From Candidatus Cloacimonetes bacterium HGW-Cloacimonetes-3 (lineage in GTDB: Bacteria > Cloacimonadota > Cloacimonadia > Cloacimonadales > Cloacimonadaceae), in assembly GCA_002840645.1 (NCBI GenBank), contig PHBO01000006.1, positions 1 through 64,000 on the forward strand: 64,000 bases of DNA, in the 5' to 3' direction. Each line of letters starts with the position of its first letter. Within the stretch, counting starts at the first letter, position 1. Of the stretch, positions 19,675 to 28,475 are shown one piece after another. Both the position numbers and the translations under genes were made by a program. The notes under the pieces are model-generated. The model made no database searches. It was given only the letters and a program-made list of their open reading frames with translations, and was not told where the DNA came from.

Positions 19675-19703
19675 TTTACACGGCGCATAAATTGCACTAT
19701 AGT
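19675..19703 (+). promoter_or_regulatory. Sigma-70-like promoter
   Basis: TTTACA (19675-19680), exactly 17 nt, then TATAGT (19698-19703), 37 nt before the ATG of the CapA-like gene. It is the only clear canonical -35/-10 pair noticed in the window; other promoters show TTGAC with a different downstream element. Confidence 0.65.
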
Positions 19704-19740
19704 ATAAGTATACAACAGTAATCCCATCAGTGAGGTAGCC

Positions 19741-22686
19741 ATGTTTAAAGTGATTCTAATGATCATCCTACTTGCCCTTACTTGGATGAATGCCGTTTTT
19801 GCCGCAAGGCTAACACCCATAGAGAACTTTGATAGCGGGGAAGTTATCCTTTCGTCGTGGGCAACCGAAGATATAAATCCGGATTCATGGAGCATGGATA
19901 CAAACACACCGGATGGATCAGCGTATTGCCTGAAACTATATGGCAACATGTGGAAGTATCAGGAAATAAACCCACATGCAGTTGATAGCGTTGGGATTAT
20001 CCAGTTGAAAGTGAAAACATCGAGCGGTGGCAGAATACAGGGGATTGGTTTTACAGACGGGGTTAATCAATTGTTCTACAGTTTTGCCGGAACTGCCATA
20101 TTGGATTTAGAAACATGGATTCCTGTTTATCAAGGGGCTATGACATCAGGAGTTTGGAATGCGTATCTGCTTCCCTTAGCTTCTGATTGGCAGGCTTTTT
20201 TTGAATATCTTCCCACAATTACTGGCTTGATATATGTGAACGACTCTGATGGAACAAGCAACAAAACAATGTATATCGATGCTATAGAAGACATCAGCTC
20301 AGATATACCTGTAGCACCACAAGTTAGCATTATTGCCGGTGTTCCGGTGTATGCTAAGCAAGTTGGCATTAGTTTTGAGAGCGTTGTATTTGATCCGGAT
20401 AGCAGTATCTTTTCTTACGAATGGACATTTGGAGATTCAACCACAAGCGTAGAAGCTAATCCGATGCATTGGTTTACTTGTTATGACGCACACAGTTATA
20501 CTGTGTCACTTAAAGTAAGAGATGATACCGGGAAATACGGTTACGCTTCCACAGATGTTACCGTTGATCCTGGTCCAAGTAGTTTGCCCTTAACCATGAA
20601 CTTCGTGGGCGATGTGATGCTGGCGAGAGCTTATGAATCGGGCGGCGGAATAATCCAGACACAGGGAGTAAATGCTATCTTTGCACCAACAAAGCCAATC
20701 TACGGTGATGTGGCAGATGTTAGCGTTGCAAATCTGGAGGTAGTGTTATCCAACATGGGCACTCCTCACCCCACAAAATCAGTTATATTCCGGGGTAATC
20801 CTGCAAACATCAGCGGGCTTGTGTACGCAGGCATAGATGTAGTTAGCACGGCAAATAATCATACTCTGGATTATGGAGTACTTGCTCTTCAACAGATGCG
20901 GGGTTTGCTGGATTCCAACGGTATTATCCATAGTGGTTCCGGGGTAAATACCTACGATGCATATCAGCCTGCTTTTATCAACCAAAAGGGTTTGAATATC
21001 GCTTTCTTAAGAAGTAGTGACAGAACAGGTCAATACAACAATGCGCAGCCATATCTTCAGGCGGGATACGACAAACCGGGTTTTGCCTATATGACCCCCT
21101 ATTACATCCAACAGCAGCTTGAAGCAGTGGAAAGCGTGGCAGATCTGAAGATTGTGGAAATGCACGGGGGAAGCGAGTATTCTCTATCTCCAGGTTCCGG
21201 CTATGATAAGGGTAATCCGTTTGCGCTTGATCTTGAAGACGAGGATTATAACTATCGCAGCGATGTACCTCACCAATGGGATATTGATATCAGGCACAGC
21301 GCGATTGATAGCGGGGCAGATTTGGTAATTGTTCACCATCCGCATATTATCCAGGGTTTGGAAGTATATAATAACAAGCTGATTGCACATTCACTTGGTA
21401 ACTTTGTGTTTGATCTTGATTACCCAGAAACTATGCCGAGTATGATCTTGTATGCTGATGCTTACGAGGATAGATTCGACAACTTTAGCATAAAGCCTGT
21501 GTTTATCGACGGATATATCCCCAAACCTGCAACAGGTGAATTGGGCTTGCATATACTGGACTACTTAGCAATGCGCTCCCGAGAGCTAAACACAAGGCTG
21601 TGGGTGGATAAAAACAGTATGCAGGCAAGGGTTTTAATGGAGGATGATAACCCCTCTATATGCACAAGCCCGTGCAGTATTTACAAAAGTCTGGATTCTC
21701 ATGTGCCCGGGTTCAATCAAACAGCTCCTATTAACTTGCCGAGAATGGGTTCCATAAGTGATATAACTTCCATAGAACCCGCTGGCAATGCGCAGATACG
21801 CTTGGGAGCGGAAAAGATATGGTATGGCAATTTTGAGGACGAGGGATCGTCTTTTTGGGCACCTCCATTGTATTCAAGCACAGAGTTTGTTGACGGCAGT
21901 AAAAGTGCATGGTTGAGTGTCGTTGGTAGTGGATCAGTTACTTCAACGATTCCCAAACGCACCAAGATATATGATAATTCCAGAAAATACTCTTTACACG
22001 GGTGGATAAAAACCGAAAACTCCGGGGGTTCTACTATCACTATTCGCTATTTTAGTGCCCGTACTTCGGGATCTGCATTATCATCTGAGAATATCTGCAT
22101 ACCTATTACGGGGACGAATGATTGGGCTTTCTTTCACCAGGAGATCACAATTCCTTCTAACGGGTATTATTATGACATCCGGCTAAGCCATATAGGTAGT
22201 TATGGAGTATCTAACTCCTGGTTTGATAATGTGGGACTGATAGAATGGACATCATGGGCAGACCCTTGGGATCTTAGCAATATTCCTTGGCCCAATAACT
22301 ATTACTGGATTCAGGCGAGATCGCTCCTGGACATGAAATCACTTTGTATCTCATTTAATGAGAAATCTTTCTACAATACTCCACCGGAGATTATTGCGCC
22401 CCTGGGCACGCCAATTCCATCTCTATCTGTGTATCCAAATCCCTTTAATCCAACCACAACTATCAGTTGCTATCTTCCCATAGCGGGGAATGTCTCGGTA
22501 GAAGTGTACAATATCAAAGGGCAACTGGTGAAGAAGCTAATTCATGGCTATTTAAACATTGGTAATCATCAATTTATCTGGGATTCGGAAGACGATAACA
22601 ATCGCAAAGTATCTTCTGGTATTTACTTCCTCCGTATTCAGTCCGGCAAACATTGTGTCGTAAAGAAAATGGTTTTGATGAAGTAA
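19741..22686 (+). CDS. Secreted CapA-family protein with PKD domain and C-terminal sorting domain
   Basis: A 981-residue exported protein. Residues 1-21 are a signal peptide. A lectin-like beta region comes first, then a PKD domain (about 195-280, with YEWTFGDS). A CapA/PgsA metallophosphatase-like domain starts near 281 (MNFVGDVMLAR, VANLEVVLS, STANNHTLDYG, VHHPHIIQGLE). A second beta-sandwich follows, and the C-terminus is a Por/T9SS-type sorting domain (SVYPNPFNPTT near 898, ending VKKMVLMK). CapA-like domains are known from poly-gamma-glutamate synthesis loci, but no partner genes are here, so the substrate is unknown. It has its own promoter (19675) and stands alone. Confidence 0.85.
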   Translation: MFKVILMIILLALTWMNAVFAARLTPIENFDSGEVILSSWATEDINPDSWSMDTNTPDGSAYCLKLYGNMWKYQEINPHAVDSVGIIQLKVKTSSGGRIQGIGFTDGVNQLFYSFAGTAILDLETWIPVYQGAMTSGVWNAYLLPLASDWQAFFEYLPTITGLIYVNDSDGTSNKTMYIDAIEDISSDIPVAPQVSIIAGVPVYAKQVGISFESVVFDPDSSIFSYEWTFGDSTTSVEANPMHWFTCYDAHSYTVSLKVRDDTGKYGYASTDVTVDPGPSSLPLTMNFVGDVMLARAYESGGGIIQTQGVNAIFAPTKPIYGDVADVSVANLEVVLSNMGTPHPTKSVIFRGNPANISGLVYAGIDVVSTANNHTLDYGVLALQQMRGLLDSNGIIHSGSGVNTYDAYQPAFINQKGLNIAFLRSSDRTGQYNNAQPYLQAGYDKPGFAYMTPYYIQQQLEAVESVADLKIVEMHGGSEYSLSPGSGYDKGNPFALDLEDEDYNYRSDVPHQWDIDIRHSAIDSGADLVIVHHPHIIQGLEVYNNKLIAHSLGNFVFDLDYPETMPSMILYADAYEDRFDNFSIKPVFIDGYIPKPATGELGLHILDYLAMRSRELNTRLWVDKNSMQARVLMEDDNPSICTSPCSIYKSLDSHVPGFNQTAPINLPRMGSISDITSIEPAGNAQIRLGAEKIWYGNFEDEGSSFWAPPLYSSTEFVDGSKSAWLSVVGSGSVTSTIPKRTKIYDNSRKYSLHGWIKTENSGGSTITIRYFSARTSGSALSSENICIPITGTNDWAFFHQEITIPSNGYYYDIRLSHIGSYGVSNSWFDNVGLIEWTSWADPWDLSNIPWPNNYYWIQARSLLDMKSLCISFNEKSFYNTPPEIIAPLGTPIPSLSVYPNPFNPTTTISCYLPIAGNVSVEVYNIKGQLVKKLIHGYLNIGNHQFIWDSEDDNNRKVSSGIYFLRIQSGKHCVVKKMVLMK

Positions 22687-22697
22687 GAGCAAAATGC

Positions 22698-22727
22698 TTG
22701 ACTAAAACACGGCTTCATTTTCCCGTG
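22698..22727 (+). promoter_or_regulatory. Promoter of the 22761 gene
   Basis: CTTGACT with TG 23-24 nt after the hexamer; the A of the ANNNTG pattern is a C here. A short hairpin ACACGG/CCGTGT (22708-22728) overlaps the spacer. The start codon is 63 nt from the first T. Confidence 0.4.
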
Positions 22728-22760
22728 TAAGTAACATTACATACAGGTTCAGGAGTTTAC

Positions 22761-23433
22761 ATGCGCAAGTATCTTATCTGCCTATTAGTCATATTATTCG
22801 GGCTTAACCTTGCTGCCCAGGATTCAGGAAAAAACCAAGTTAAGTTTGCACTAATCTCCTCTCCTGTATATGATCTTGATCTACGCCTTTCAAATGAGTT
22901 GCGCAGAATCTATGTAACTGCTCAATTCTCTGTAAAACAAGATAGTTTGAATGTTGCGGATTACTATAGTTTCTTTGTAAATCAGGATGTTAGGATAGAG
23001 CAGATATTTATAAACGAGAAACTTACAGCCCCGATTCTTACCACAAATCTGCAAGCGGAGCACTTTATCCCCGTGCTTCCTGTACCTGCTCTTTTAGACA
23101 CAAACTCGGTTATGATATGTTATAGCTTTAAGCAATCAGATATGGTATCTAAAGCAGATTCACTAAGTTTTAAAGTGAAGTTCTGGGTTCCCACTCCCGA
23201 GTGGCAGCCCAATTCTGATGGTTCCAGCATGATAGGTTATCTTACCGATCATTATTGGTTTCCACGTAATATAGAGACAAGCAGTACCGTTAACATCAAG
23301 CTGCTAAGCTCTGCTTATTACAGGCTTGAGATTGAAAGACCATGTTTGTGGACAGATAATTCGGGGATACGAACGCATCGTGGGTGTTTTCAGGATAGCC
23401 CGGGACGATCGACATTTTTGAAGATTATTAAAG

Positions 23434-23438
<5 letters not shown>
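22761..23438 (+). CDS. Exported protein of unknown function, running into tRNA-Thr
   Basis: A 225-residue reading frame with a signal peptide (MRKYLICLLVILFGLNLAAQ). Its strand-rich body looks like the N-terminal beta domain of M1-type peptidases or related exported proteins (LTDHYWFPRN; weak resemblance only). Its TAA stop (23436-23438) lies inside the tRNA, so the last residues overlap the tRNA by 5 nt. The final 30 residues look unlike the rest. A +1 shift in the last 90 nt would instead stop at 23421, before the tRNA. It may be a truncated or frameshifted gene; no continuation is visible beyond the tRNA. Confidence 0.6.
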
Positions 23439-23510
<72 letters not shown>

Positions 23511-23518
23511 GCCTTAGT

Positions 23519-23551
23519 AGCGGTTTGCCCATAGTATTGTGGCAAACCGCT
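23519..23551 (+). terminator. Terminator after tRNA-Thr
   Basis: AGCGGTTTGCC (23519-23529) and GGCAAACCGCT (23541-23551) form a perfect 11-bp stem with an 11-nt loop, followed directly by TTTCTTTG. Confidence 0.9.
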
Positions 23552-23621
23552 TTTCTTTGTGTTGTTGTACTACTATGTAGCTGTCGGTGAGGATTTGTAA
23601 GGAAAACTGAATACAATTTTC

Positions 23622-23651
23622 TTGACTGTTTATGCAAAGCCAAAAACAGTG
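23622..23651 (+). promoter_or_regulatory. Promoter of asnB
   Basis: CTTGACT with ANNNTG (A at 19, TG at 23-24 nt after the hexamer), 51 nt before the ATG. It shares CAAAGCCAAA just downstream of TTGACT with the dnaN promoter at 37084. Confidence 0.55.
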
Positions 23652-23672
23652 CCAAACAAAGAAGGAGTACTG

Positions 23673-25652
23673 ATGTGCGGAATAGCTGGTATCTTTAGCC
23701 TGAACAAGCAACCTGTTGATGTAGCATTGCTACATGCGATGACGGATAAAATCCGCCACCGGGGTCCGGATGACGAAGGCTATCTTCTGGTGGATAATGT
23801 CAAAAGTACCATGAAGAGCTATTCAGGCAGGGAATCCACAGAAACGATAAAGGAAAAATATCCTTCCTTAAAACACAATTCCAAAGCAACACTTGGGCTT
23901 GGATTCAGACGCCTGAGCATTCTGGAACTGCATGACTGCGGGCACCAACCAATGGTGGACGAAGAGTTGCATATCGCCCTCAGCTTCAACGGAGAGATTT
24001 ACAATTACATAGAGCTTCGCACCGAGCTTGAAGGTATGGGCTATAGCTTTGCAAGCCAATCCGATACAGAGGTTATCATCAAAGCGTATCATGCTTGGGG
24101 AGAGGACAGTGTGGTGCGTTTTAACGGTATGTGGGCATTTGCGCTTTGGGATGGCAGAAACCAACGACTATTTTGTAGCCGGGACCGATACGGAATAAAA
24201 CCGTTCTATTATGCTCTGAACAACGAGTTTATCTATTGGGGCAGCGAGATTAAGCAGCTGCTGTTAGCACCTATCAACAAGAACCTGAACAAAGCCATGA
24301 TTTGGCGTAGCCTGAAGATAAACTCCATGTTAGTTTATGATGATGAGACCTATTGGCAAAATGTCCATAGCCTCAAACCGGGTAACAACTTAAGCGTGAT
24401 GAATGGTTGTGTGGAGATAAAGCAGTATTACTGCTTAAATATAAGTAGTTTCGAACAATCTACCATGTCCTTTAACAAAGCAGTTGAAGAATATCAGGCT
24501 ATATTCCTTGATGCCATAGCGATACAGCTACGAAGTGATGTACCCGTGGGGGCTTCACTATCGGGAGGCATGGATTCCTCTGCTATAGTTTGCTCCGCTG
24601 TGCGTAGAATGGCAGAGCCCATGCACACCTTTTCTTCCTATTATGCCGATACACCCGCTTTGGACGAGCGTAAATGGATAAACAAGATAGTGAAATATAC
24701 GGGTAGCCATTCCCATCTTGTAACACCTACGGCGCAGAATGCCATGGCTTGGTGGGAAATGGCAACCGAACTGAACGACCTGCCGATAGCAGCGGGATTT
24801 GTATCGCAATATGCGGTAATGCACAAAGCACACGAAACTGGGATAAAAGTTCTGTTAAGCGGGCAGGGATCAGATGAGCTAAGTGCTGGCTACAAACACG
24901 CCTCATATCGCTACTTTGCGGATTTGATACGAGGAGCTAAGCTCGGTAAACTTCATAAAGAACTTCATGCCTATCTACCTAAAGGTAAAACAGGAGAGAG
25001 TATAGCTATGCTTGGTAAGATAGGTTTGTCAGCTTTGTTACCTGAGTCCGAGCTTTATAAACTGGAGTTTAACCATCTACGTTTTGAGCCCTTTAACCAC
25101 AATTTCACTTCAGATGCCAAGCATGAAGCAGGTGAGAAGATATTGAAGCACATTGGCGATATCAAGGCATCCAGACTTTCTAACTTCCTGTACAACATGA
25201 TGCATAACACCTCCATTCAAACGTTGCTGCACTTTGAAGACCGAATCTCAATGGGCAATTCCGTGGAAAGCAGAGTACCCTTTTTAGATCACCGACTGGT
25301 AGATTTGGTGTTTAGCTTACCTTCACACTACAAGATAAAGCCGCCTTACACCAAGCTTATTCACCGTAAAGCGATGCAGCCTTTGATACCTGAAGATATT
25401 TTCCGACGCAAGGATAAAGGCATCTTTTCCTCTCCTTTTTATGAACAATGGATGCGAGGGGAAATGAAGGGCTATCTGTCTGATATTATGTCCAGTTCCG
25501 CATTTCGCAGCAGGCGCATCTGGAATCTCCCCAAGATAAACCAACAATGGCAACGCTATCTTAGCGGAGATCACAAACCAGCAGAAATGCTATATCACAC
25601 TTTTGCTTTGGAAATCTGGTTCCGAAGCGTTTATGACCAAGGAGTATCATGA
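23673..25652 (+). CDS. asnB: Asparagine synthase (glutamine-hydrolysing)
   Basis: Converts aspartate, glutamine and ATP to asparagine. The start at 23673 is chosen because it places the catalytic Cys at position 2 (MCGIAGIFS) and has GAAGGAG upstream; an upstream in-frame TTG belongs to the promoter. The N-terminal Ntn glutaminase has RHRGPDDEG, SFNGEIYNY and SDTEVI. The synthetase half has the PP-loop SGGMDSS (residues 297-303) and LSGQGSDELSAGY. The length of 659 residues is within the AsnB range. The following lipoprotein gene overlaps by ATGA. Similar enzymes also amidate cell-surface sugars, so a surface-polymer role cannot be excluded. Confidence 0.93.
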   Translation: MCGIAGIFSLNKQPVDVALLHAMTDKIRHRGPDDEGYLLVDNVKSTMKSYSGRESTETIKEKYPSLKHNSKATLGLGFRRLSILELHDCGHQPMVDEELHIALSFNGEIYNYIELRTELEGMGYSFASQSDTEVIIKAYHAWGEDSVVRFNGMWAFALWDGRNQRLFCSRDRYGIKPFYYALNNEFIYWGSEIKQLLLAPINKNLNKAMIWRSLKINSMLVYDDETYWQNVHSLKPGNNLSVMNGCVEIKQYYCLNISSFEQSTMSFNKAVEEYQAIFLDAIAIQLRSDVPVGASLSGGMDSSAIVCSAVRRMAEPMHTFSSYYADTPALDERKWINKIVKYTGSHSHLVTPTAQNAMAWWEMATELNDLPIAAGFVSQYAVMHKAHETGIKVLLSGQGSDELSAGYKHASYRYFADLIRGAKLGKLHKELHAYLPKGKTGESIAMLGKIGLSALLPESELYKLEFNHLRFEPFNHNFTSDAKHEAGEKILKHIGDIKASRLSNFLYNMMHNTSIQTLLHFEDRISMGNSVESRVPFLDHRLVDLVFSLPSHYKIKPPYTKLIHRKAMQPLIPEDIFRRKDKGIFSSPFYEQWMRGEMKGYLSDIMSSSAFRSRRIWNLPKINQQWQRYLSGDHKPAEMLYHTFALEIWFRSVYDQGVS

Positions 25653-26536
25653 AAAGCCTTACATACATAGCCTTACTTATGGGATTGTTACTATCCCTAT
25701 GCTCTTGCAAAATTGTAAAAAAACCAAGTGTGGAGCGGATTCAGGATATTAGAGTAGTATCCATCAATCCCGATAAGAGCATTGTGAACGTGTCTCTTAT
25801 TGTCCGTAATCCCAATGGATATAAATTAAAACTGAATAAGCTCAGCCTGGATTTATTGAATAAAGATCGAGGCAAAGTAGGGATGGCATCGCTCGCCAAA
25901 GATGTGGAGATACCCAAGAAAGCCTCTGTGAACCTGGATTTTATGGTGGAACTGGATACCCGTCCCGTGGTTAAGATGGTAAGCAGTTTAGATCAGAAAG
26001 TGCAGTTCTTTGTGGTGGGAAAGGGGCAGGGCAAGGCATTGGGAATGGTGCGTGATTTCGAATTTGACGAACCTTTCGAACTGGATTTAAAAGACCACAT
26101 AGAAAGTCTTCTCACTCGTTTTTCCGCTTCAGGGCAGAGCTTGTTTAAGGTGCAGCGTACCAGCGTGGAAAAAGTGGGGCTTAGCGAGACAGAATTGCAA
26201 GTAAGCTTCATAATATTAAACCCCTACGGCTTCAGTTTTAATTTAAGGGGCTTCCCTGCTGAAATATATGTAAACAACAAGCTGGTAGGCAAGGGTAACT
26301 TACAGAACCAAATGAGGTTCGATGAAAGCATCTATTCCAAGGATGGAGTGATGGCTTTCAAGCTTAGTAATTTTAAATCGGCTATCGGAGCAGTTTCGGG
26401 TGTTTTTAAAGGCGAGGTTGCTTACACAGTGAAGGGGAAAGTGATAATAGATGCATTGGGGATGGAAGTAGTGCGCCCTTACGAATACAAGGGTAGCATA
26501 CCTTTAAGCCTTTGGGAATTAATACTTAAACCATAG
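25649..26536 (+). CDS. LEA type 2 family lipoprotein
   Basis: A 295-residue predicted lipoprotein with lipobox L-C-S-C (Cys about 20) after a hydrophobic signal. Two repeats of the LEA14/WHy fold follow: both halves carry the typical V-x-L-x-x-x-NP-N/Y-G-F/Y pattern (VRNPNGYKL near 53, LNPYGFSF near 190). The family binds no known substrate and may help tolerate desiccation or solvent stress. It is translationally coupled to asnB through ATGA, though no functional tie is evident. Confidence 0.8.
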   Translation: MKSLTYIALLMGLLLSLCSCKIVKKPSVERIQDIRVVSINPDKSIVNVSLIVRNPNGYKLKLNKLSLDLLNKDRGKVGMASLAKDVEIPKKASVNLDFMVELDTRPVVKMVSSLDQKVQFFVVGKGQGKALGMVRDFEFDEPFELDLKDHIESLLTRFSASGQSLFKVQRTSVEKVGLSETELQVSFIILNPYGFSFNLRGFPAEIYVNNKLVGKGNLQNQMRFDESIYSKDGVMAFKLSNFKSAIGAVSGVFKGEVAYTVKGKVIIDALGMEVVRPYEYKGSIPLSLWELILKP

Positions 26537-26551
26537 ACCCCCAGAAATGGC

Positions 26552-26581
26552 TTGACATAATACAAATGACATTGCATGTTG
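26552..26581 (+). promoter_or_regulatory. Promoter with small palindrome
   Basis: CTTGACA with ANNNTG (A at 19, TG at 23-24), 59 nt before the ATG at 26611. A small dyad ATTGC-ATGTT-GCAAT (26571-26585) overlaps the downstream element and could be an operator. Confidence 0.5.
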
Positions 26582-26610
26582 CAATATGCCTTTAAATAAG
26601 GAGAATAAAG

Positions 26611-28206
26611 ATGAAAAAGCACCTTTTATTTCTCATGATTCTTGTCCCGTTGTTCTTGTTTGCACAAGCTTTAACGGATGAGCTAAGCATCCCCGGTGAC
26701 CCTTGTGTGGAAGAGGACGCCGATTACCCTGATGCTGCTGTTTACGGAATGAGCGGAGCAGTAGGCACCGTGATAAGTGGCAACGAAACCTATTCCCAAG
26801 TGCGCTTACTACCTCAGATAAACGTTGGTAAGCTTGGTTTTGGCTTGGATGTGGATTTACTTATCGACAGCGAAGGTCAGGTACGCAAAGAGGACTGGGA
26901 CACCTGGGAAGATTATGTAAACAAAATTTATTTCATCAGTTGGGCAAGACGCAAGGATCCCTTCTACTTCAAGGTGGGGTGCATACCTGATTACACTCTG
27001 GGGCATGGCTTGATCTTTGATCACTATTCCAATATGCTCCGCTACCCGGAAGTGAAGAATGTGGGTGCGTATGTGGGGATAAACACGCCCTATTCGGGGC
27101 TTGGTTTTGAGGCTTACACCCATAATATTCACCAGAATGAAATCCTTGCCGGCAGAGTAAGCGTAAACCCGTTGGCATTGCTGGAAATCCCTCTGTTAGA
27201 GAAGCTTAAGATAAGCGCTAATGTGGGTATAGACCGCAATCAATATGGCAAGTACGAAGATGAAGACAACGATAAAATCCCCGATGTCTATGATAAGTTC
27301 CCCAACGACGCTAACCATTGGCTTGATACCGATAACGACGGTATCCCCGATGGCATGGATATTGATATAAATGGCAATGGAATAATAGATCATCCAGATT
27401 ACAATTCTTATGTAGCTCAGTGGTTCCCGGAAATAGTAGCCCAGAATACCACAGGCTATGTGTTTGATACCAGTGTGTTGCGGGACACGGTTCAAGCTTA
27501 TCCCAAAGACGATGACGTGCTGGTGTACAGCATGGATTATCAGATTCCCCTGGTAGAAGGAGATTTCTTCAGCCTGGCTAATTACGGCGAAATAGCCATG
27601 ATAGACGGCTATGGTTCAGGGGTAATTTTCCCCGGATTTAGCAGCAAGTTCCTTATCTTTGATGCCAAGCTGGAGTTCCGCAATTTCGGTGAGCAATTCC
27701 TTCCCGGTTATTTCGACAGATTGTATAACAATCAGCGCTCCTATGTGCAATATCTGGAACGTCCTACTGGTGGTAAAGAGTGGTCACTTGCCACCAAGGA
27801 AGCTTCGCTGGCAAGCATCGAGCCTTCTTTGGGTTGGTTCGGCTATCTACGTGCCAATATCTATGATATGATTTATGTGAAAGGCGCATATCAGGATATG
27901 TATGGCGAGAGCACCTTTCTTGGCAAATCACTGTGGGCAAGCATTTCTGTAAACCCCACCATGATTTCCAAACTTAAGGAAGCCACGATATACTATTCGC
28001 AGACAAACGTGAACTATATCAATTTCAAGTACCCCAGAAACAACAATTCCAATGTTATGGGAAGGCTTGTTTATGCCATTTCGGATAATACCAATCTCGT
28101 GGGACGATACAGCGAAATTTACAGCGATCTGAACGGAGATGGTAATATCAAAGGCAAGGATGAAGTTCAGGAAATGTTTAATTTTGGAGTGGAATTCACC
28201 TTCTAA
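26611..28206 (+). CDS. Outer-membrane protein with Asp-rich calcium-type repeats
   Basis: A 531-residue exported protein with a signal peptide (1-19). The strand-rich sequence on both sides of a central insert suggests a beta-barrel ending in Phe (VEFTF). The insert at about 217-267 holds thrombospondin type 3-like D-x-D-x-D-x-IPD repeats (EDNDKIPD, DTDNDGIPDGMD, DINGNGIIDHPD), which bind calcium in known proteins. The DLNGDGNIKGKDE segment near the C-terminus is another EF-like loop. No named family is recognised. A single-gene unit with its own promoter and a strong terminator. Confidence 0.7.
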   Translation: MKKHLLFLMILVPLFLFAQALTDELSIPGDPCVEEDADYPDAAVYGMSGAVGTVISGNETYSQVRLLPQINVGKLGFGLDVDLLIDSEGQVRKEDWDTWEDYVNKIYFISWARRKDPFYFKVGCIPDYTLGHGLIFDHYSNMLRYPEVKNVGAYVGINTPYSGLGFEAYTHNIHQNEILAGRVSVNPLALLEIPLLEKLKISANVGIDRNQYGKYEDEDNDKIPDVYDKFPNDANHWLDTDNDGIPDGMDIDINGNGIIDHPDYNSYVAQWFPEIVAQNTTGYVFDTSVLRDTVQAYPKDDDVLVYSMDYQIPLVEGDFFSLANYGEIAMIDGYGSGVIFPGFSSKFLIFDAKLEFRNFGEQFLPGYFDRLYNNQRSYVQYLERPTGGKEWSLATKEASLASIEPSLGWFGYLRANIYDMIYVKGAYQDMYGESTFLGKSLWASISVNPTMISKLKEATIYYSQTNVNYINFKYPRNNNSNVMGRLVYAISDNTNLVGRYSEIYSDLNGDGNIKGKDEVQEMFNFGVEFTF

Positions 28207-28237
28207 TCCGTTATTGTATAATAATATAAAGCTACTT

Positions 28238-28261
28238 GGTGCCAGGCTTCGGCTTGGCACC
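28238..28261 (+). terminator. Terminator with UUCG tetraloop
   Basis: GGTGCCAGGC-TTCG-GCTTGGCACC forms a 10-bp stem (one G-U pair) capped by a UUCG tetraloop and followed by TTTATCTT. Confidence 0.93.
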
Positions 28262-28298
28262 TTTATCTTAGCGGCTTGCTTGCATTAATTACGCTTGT

Positions 28299-28352
28299 AT
28301 TACGGATGAAATACGCATCCCATCCGTAATTCATGCGTAATTCATCCGTAAT
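28299..28352. repeat. Palindromic repeat family C, copy 1
   Basis: Positions 28299-28318 pair with 28333-28352 at 19 of 20 positions. The right half is three head-to-tail 11-mers: CATCCGTAATT, CATGCGTAATT and CATCCGTAATT. A related copy lies at 45431-45500. Confidence 0.85.
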
Positions 28353-28428
28353 TCCGGCAGGGAAGGTTAGCCGAAGTCCTCTTCGACGGTAGCTTACACC
28401 CCCTTCGCAGAATGATTTTACAATTCAT

Positions 28429-28457
28429 TTGACAGCTTGGCTAAGCTAAAAAAACTG
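28429..28457 (+). promoter_or_regulatory. Promoter of uvrA
   Basis: TTTGACA with AAACTG (A at 18, TG at 22-23 after the hexamer), 47 nt before the TTG start. No LexA-type dyad is evident. Confidence 0.5.
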
Positions 28458-28475
28458 CCCTAAATGAGGTGAAGT

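Noticed and set aside
23622-23672. Upstream TTG start for asnB
   Set aside because: The glutaminase nucleophile must be residue 2 after processing, which requires the ATG at 23673.
26611-28206. Dockerin assignment for the Asp-rich repeats
   Set aside because: The paired 22-residue dockerin repeats are not seen, and the D-x-D-x-D-x-IPD spacing fits thrombospondin type 3 repeats better.
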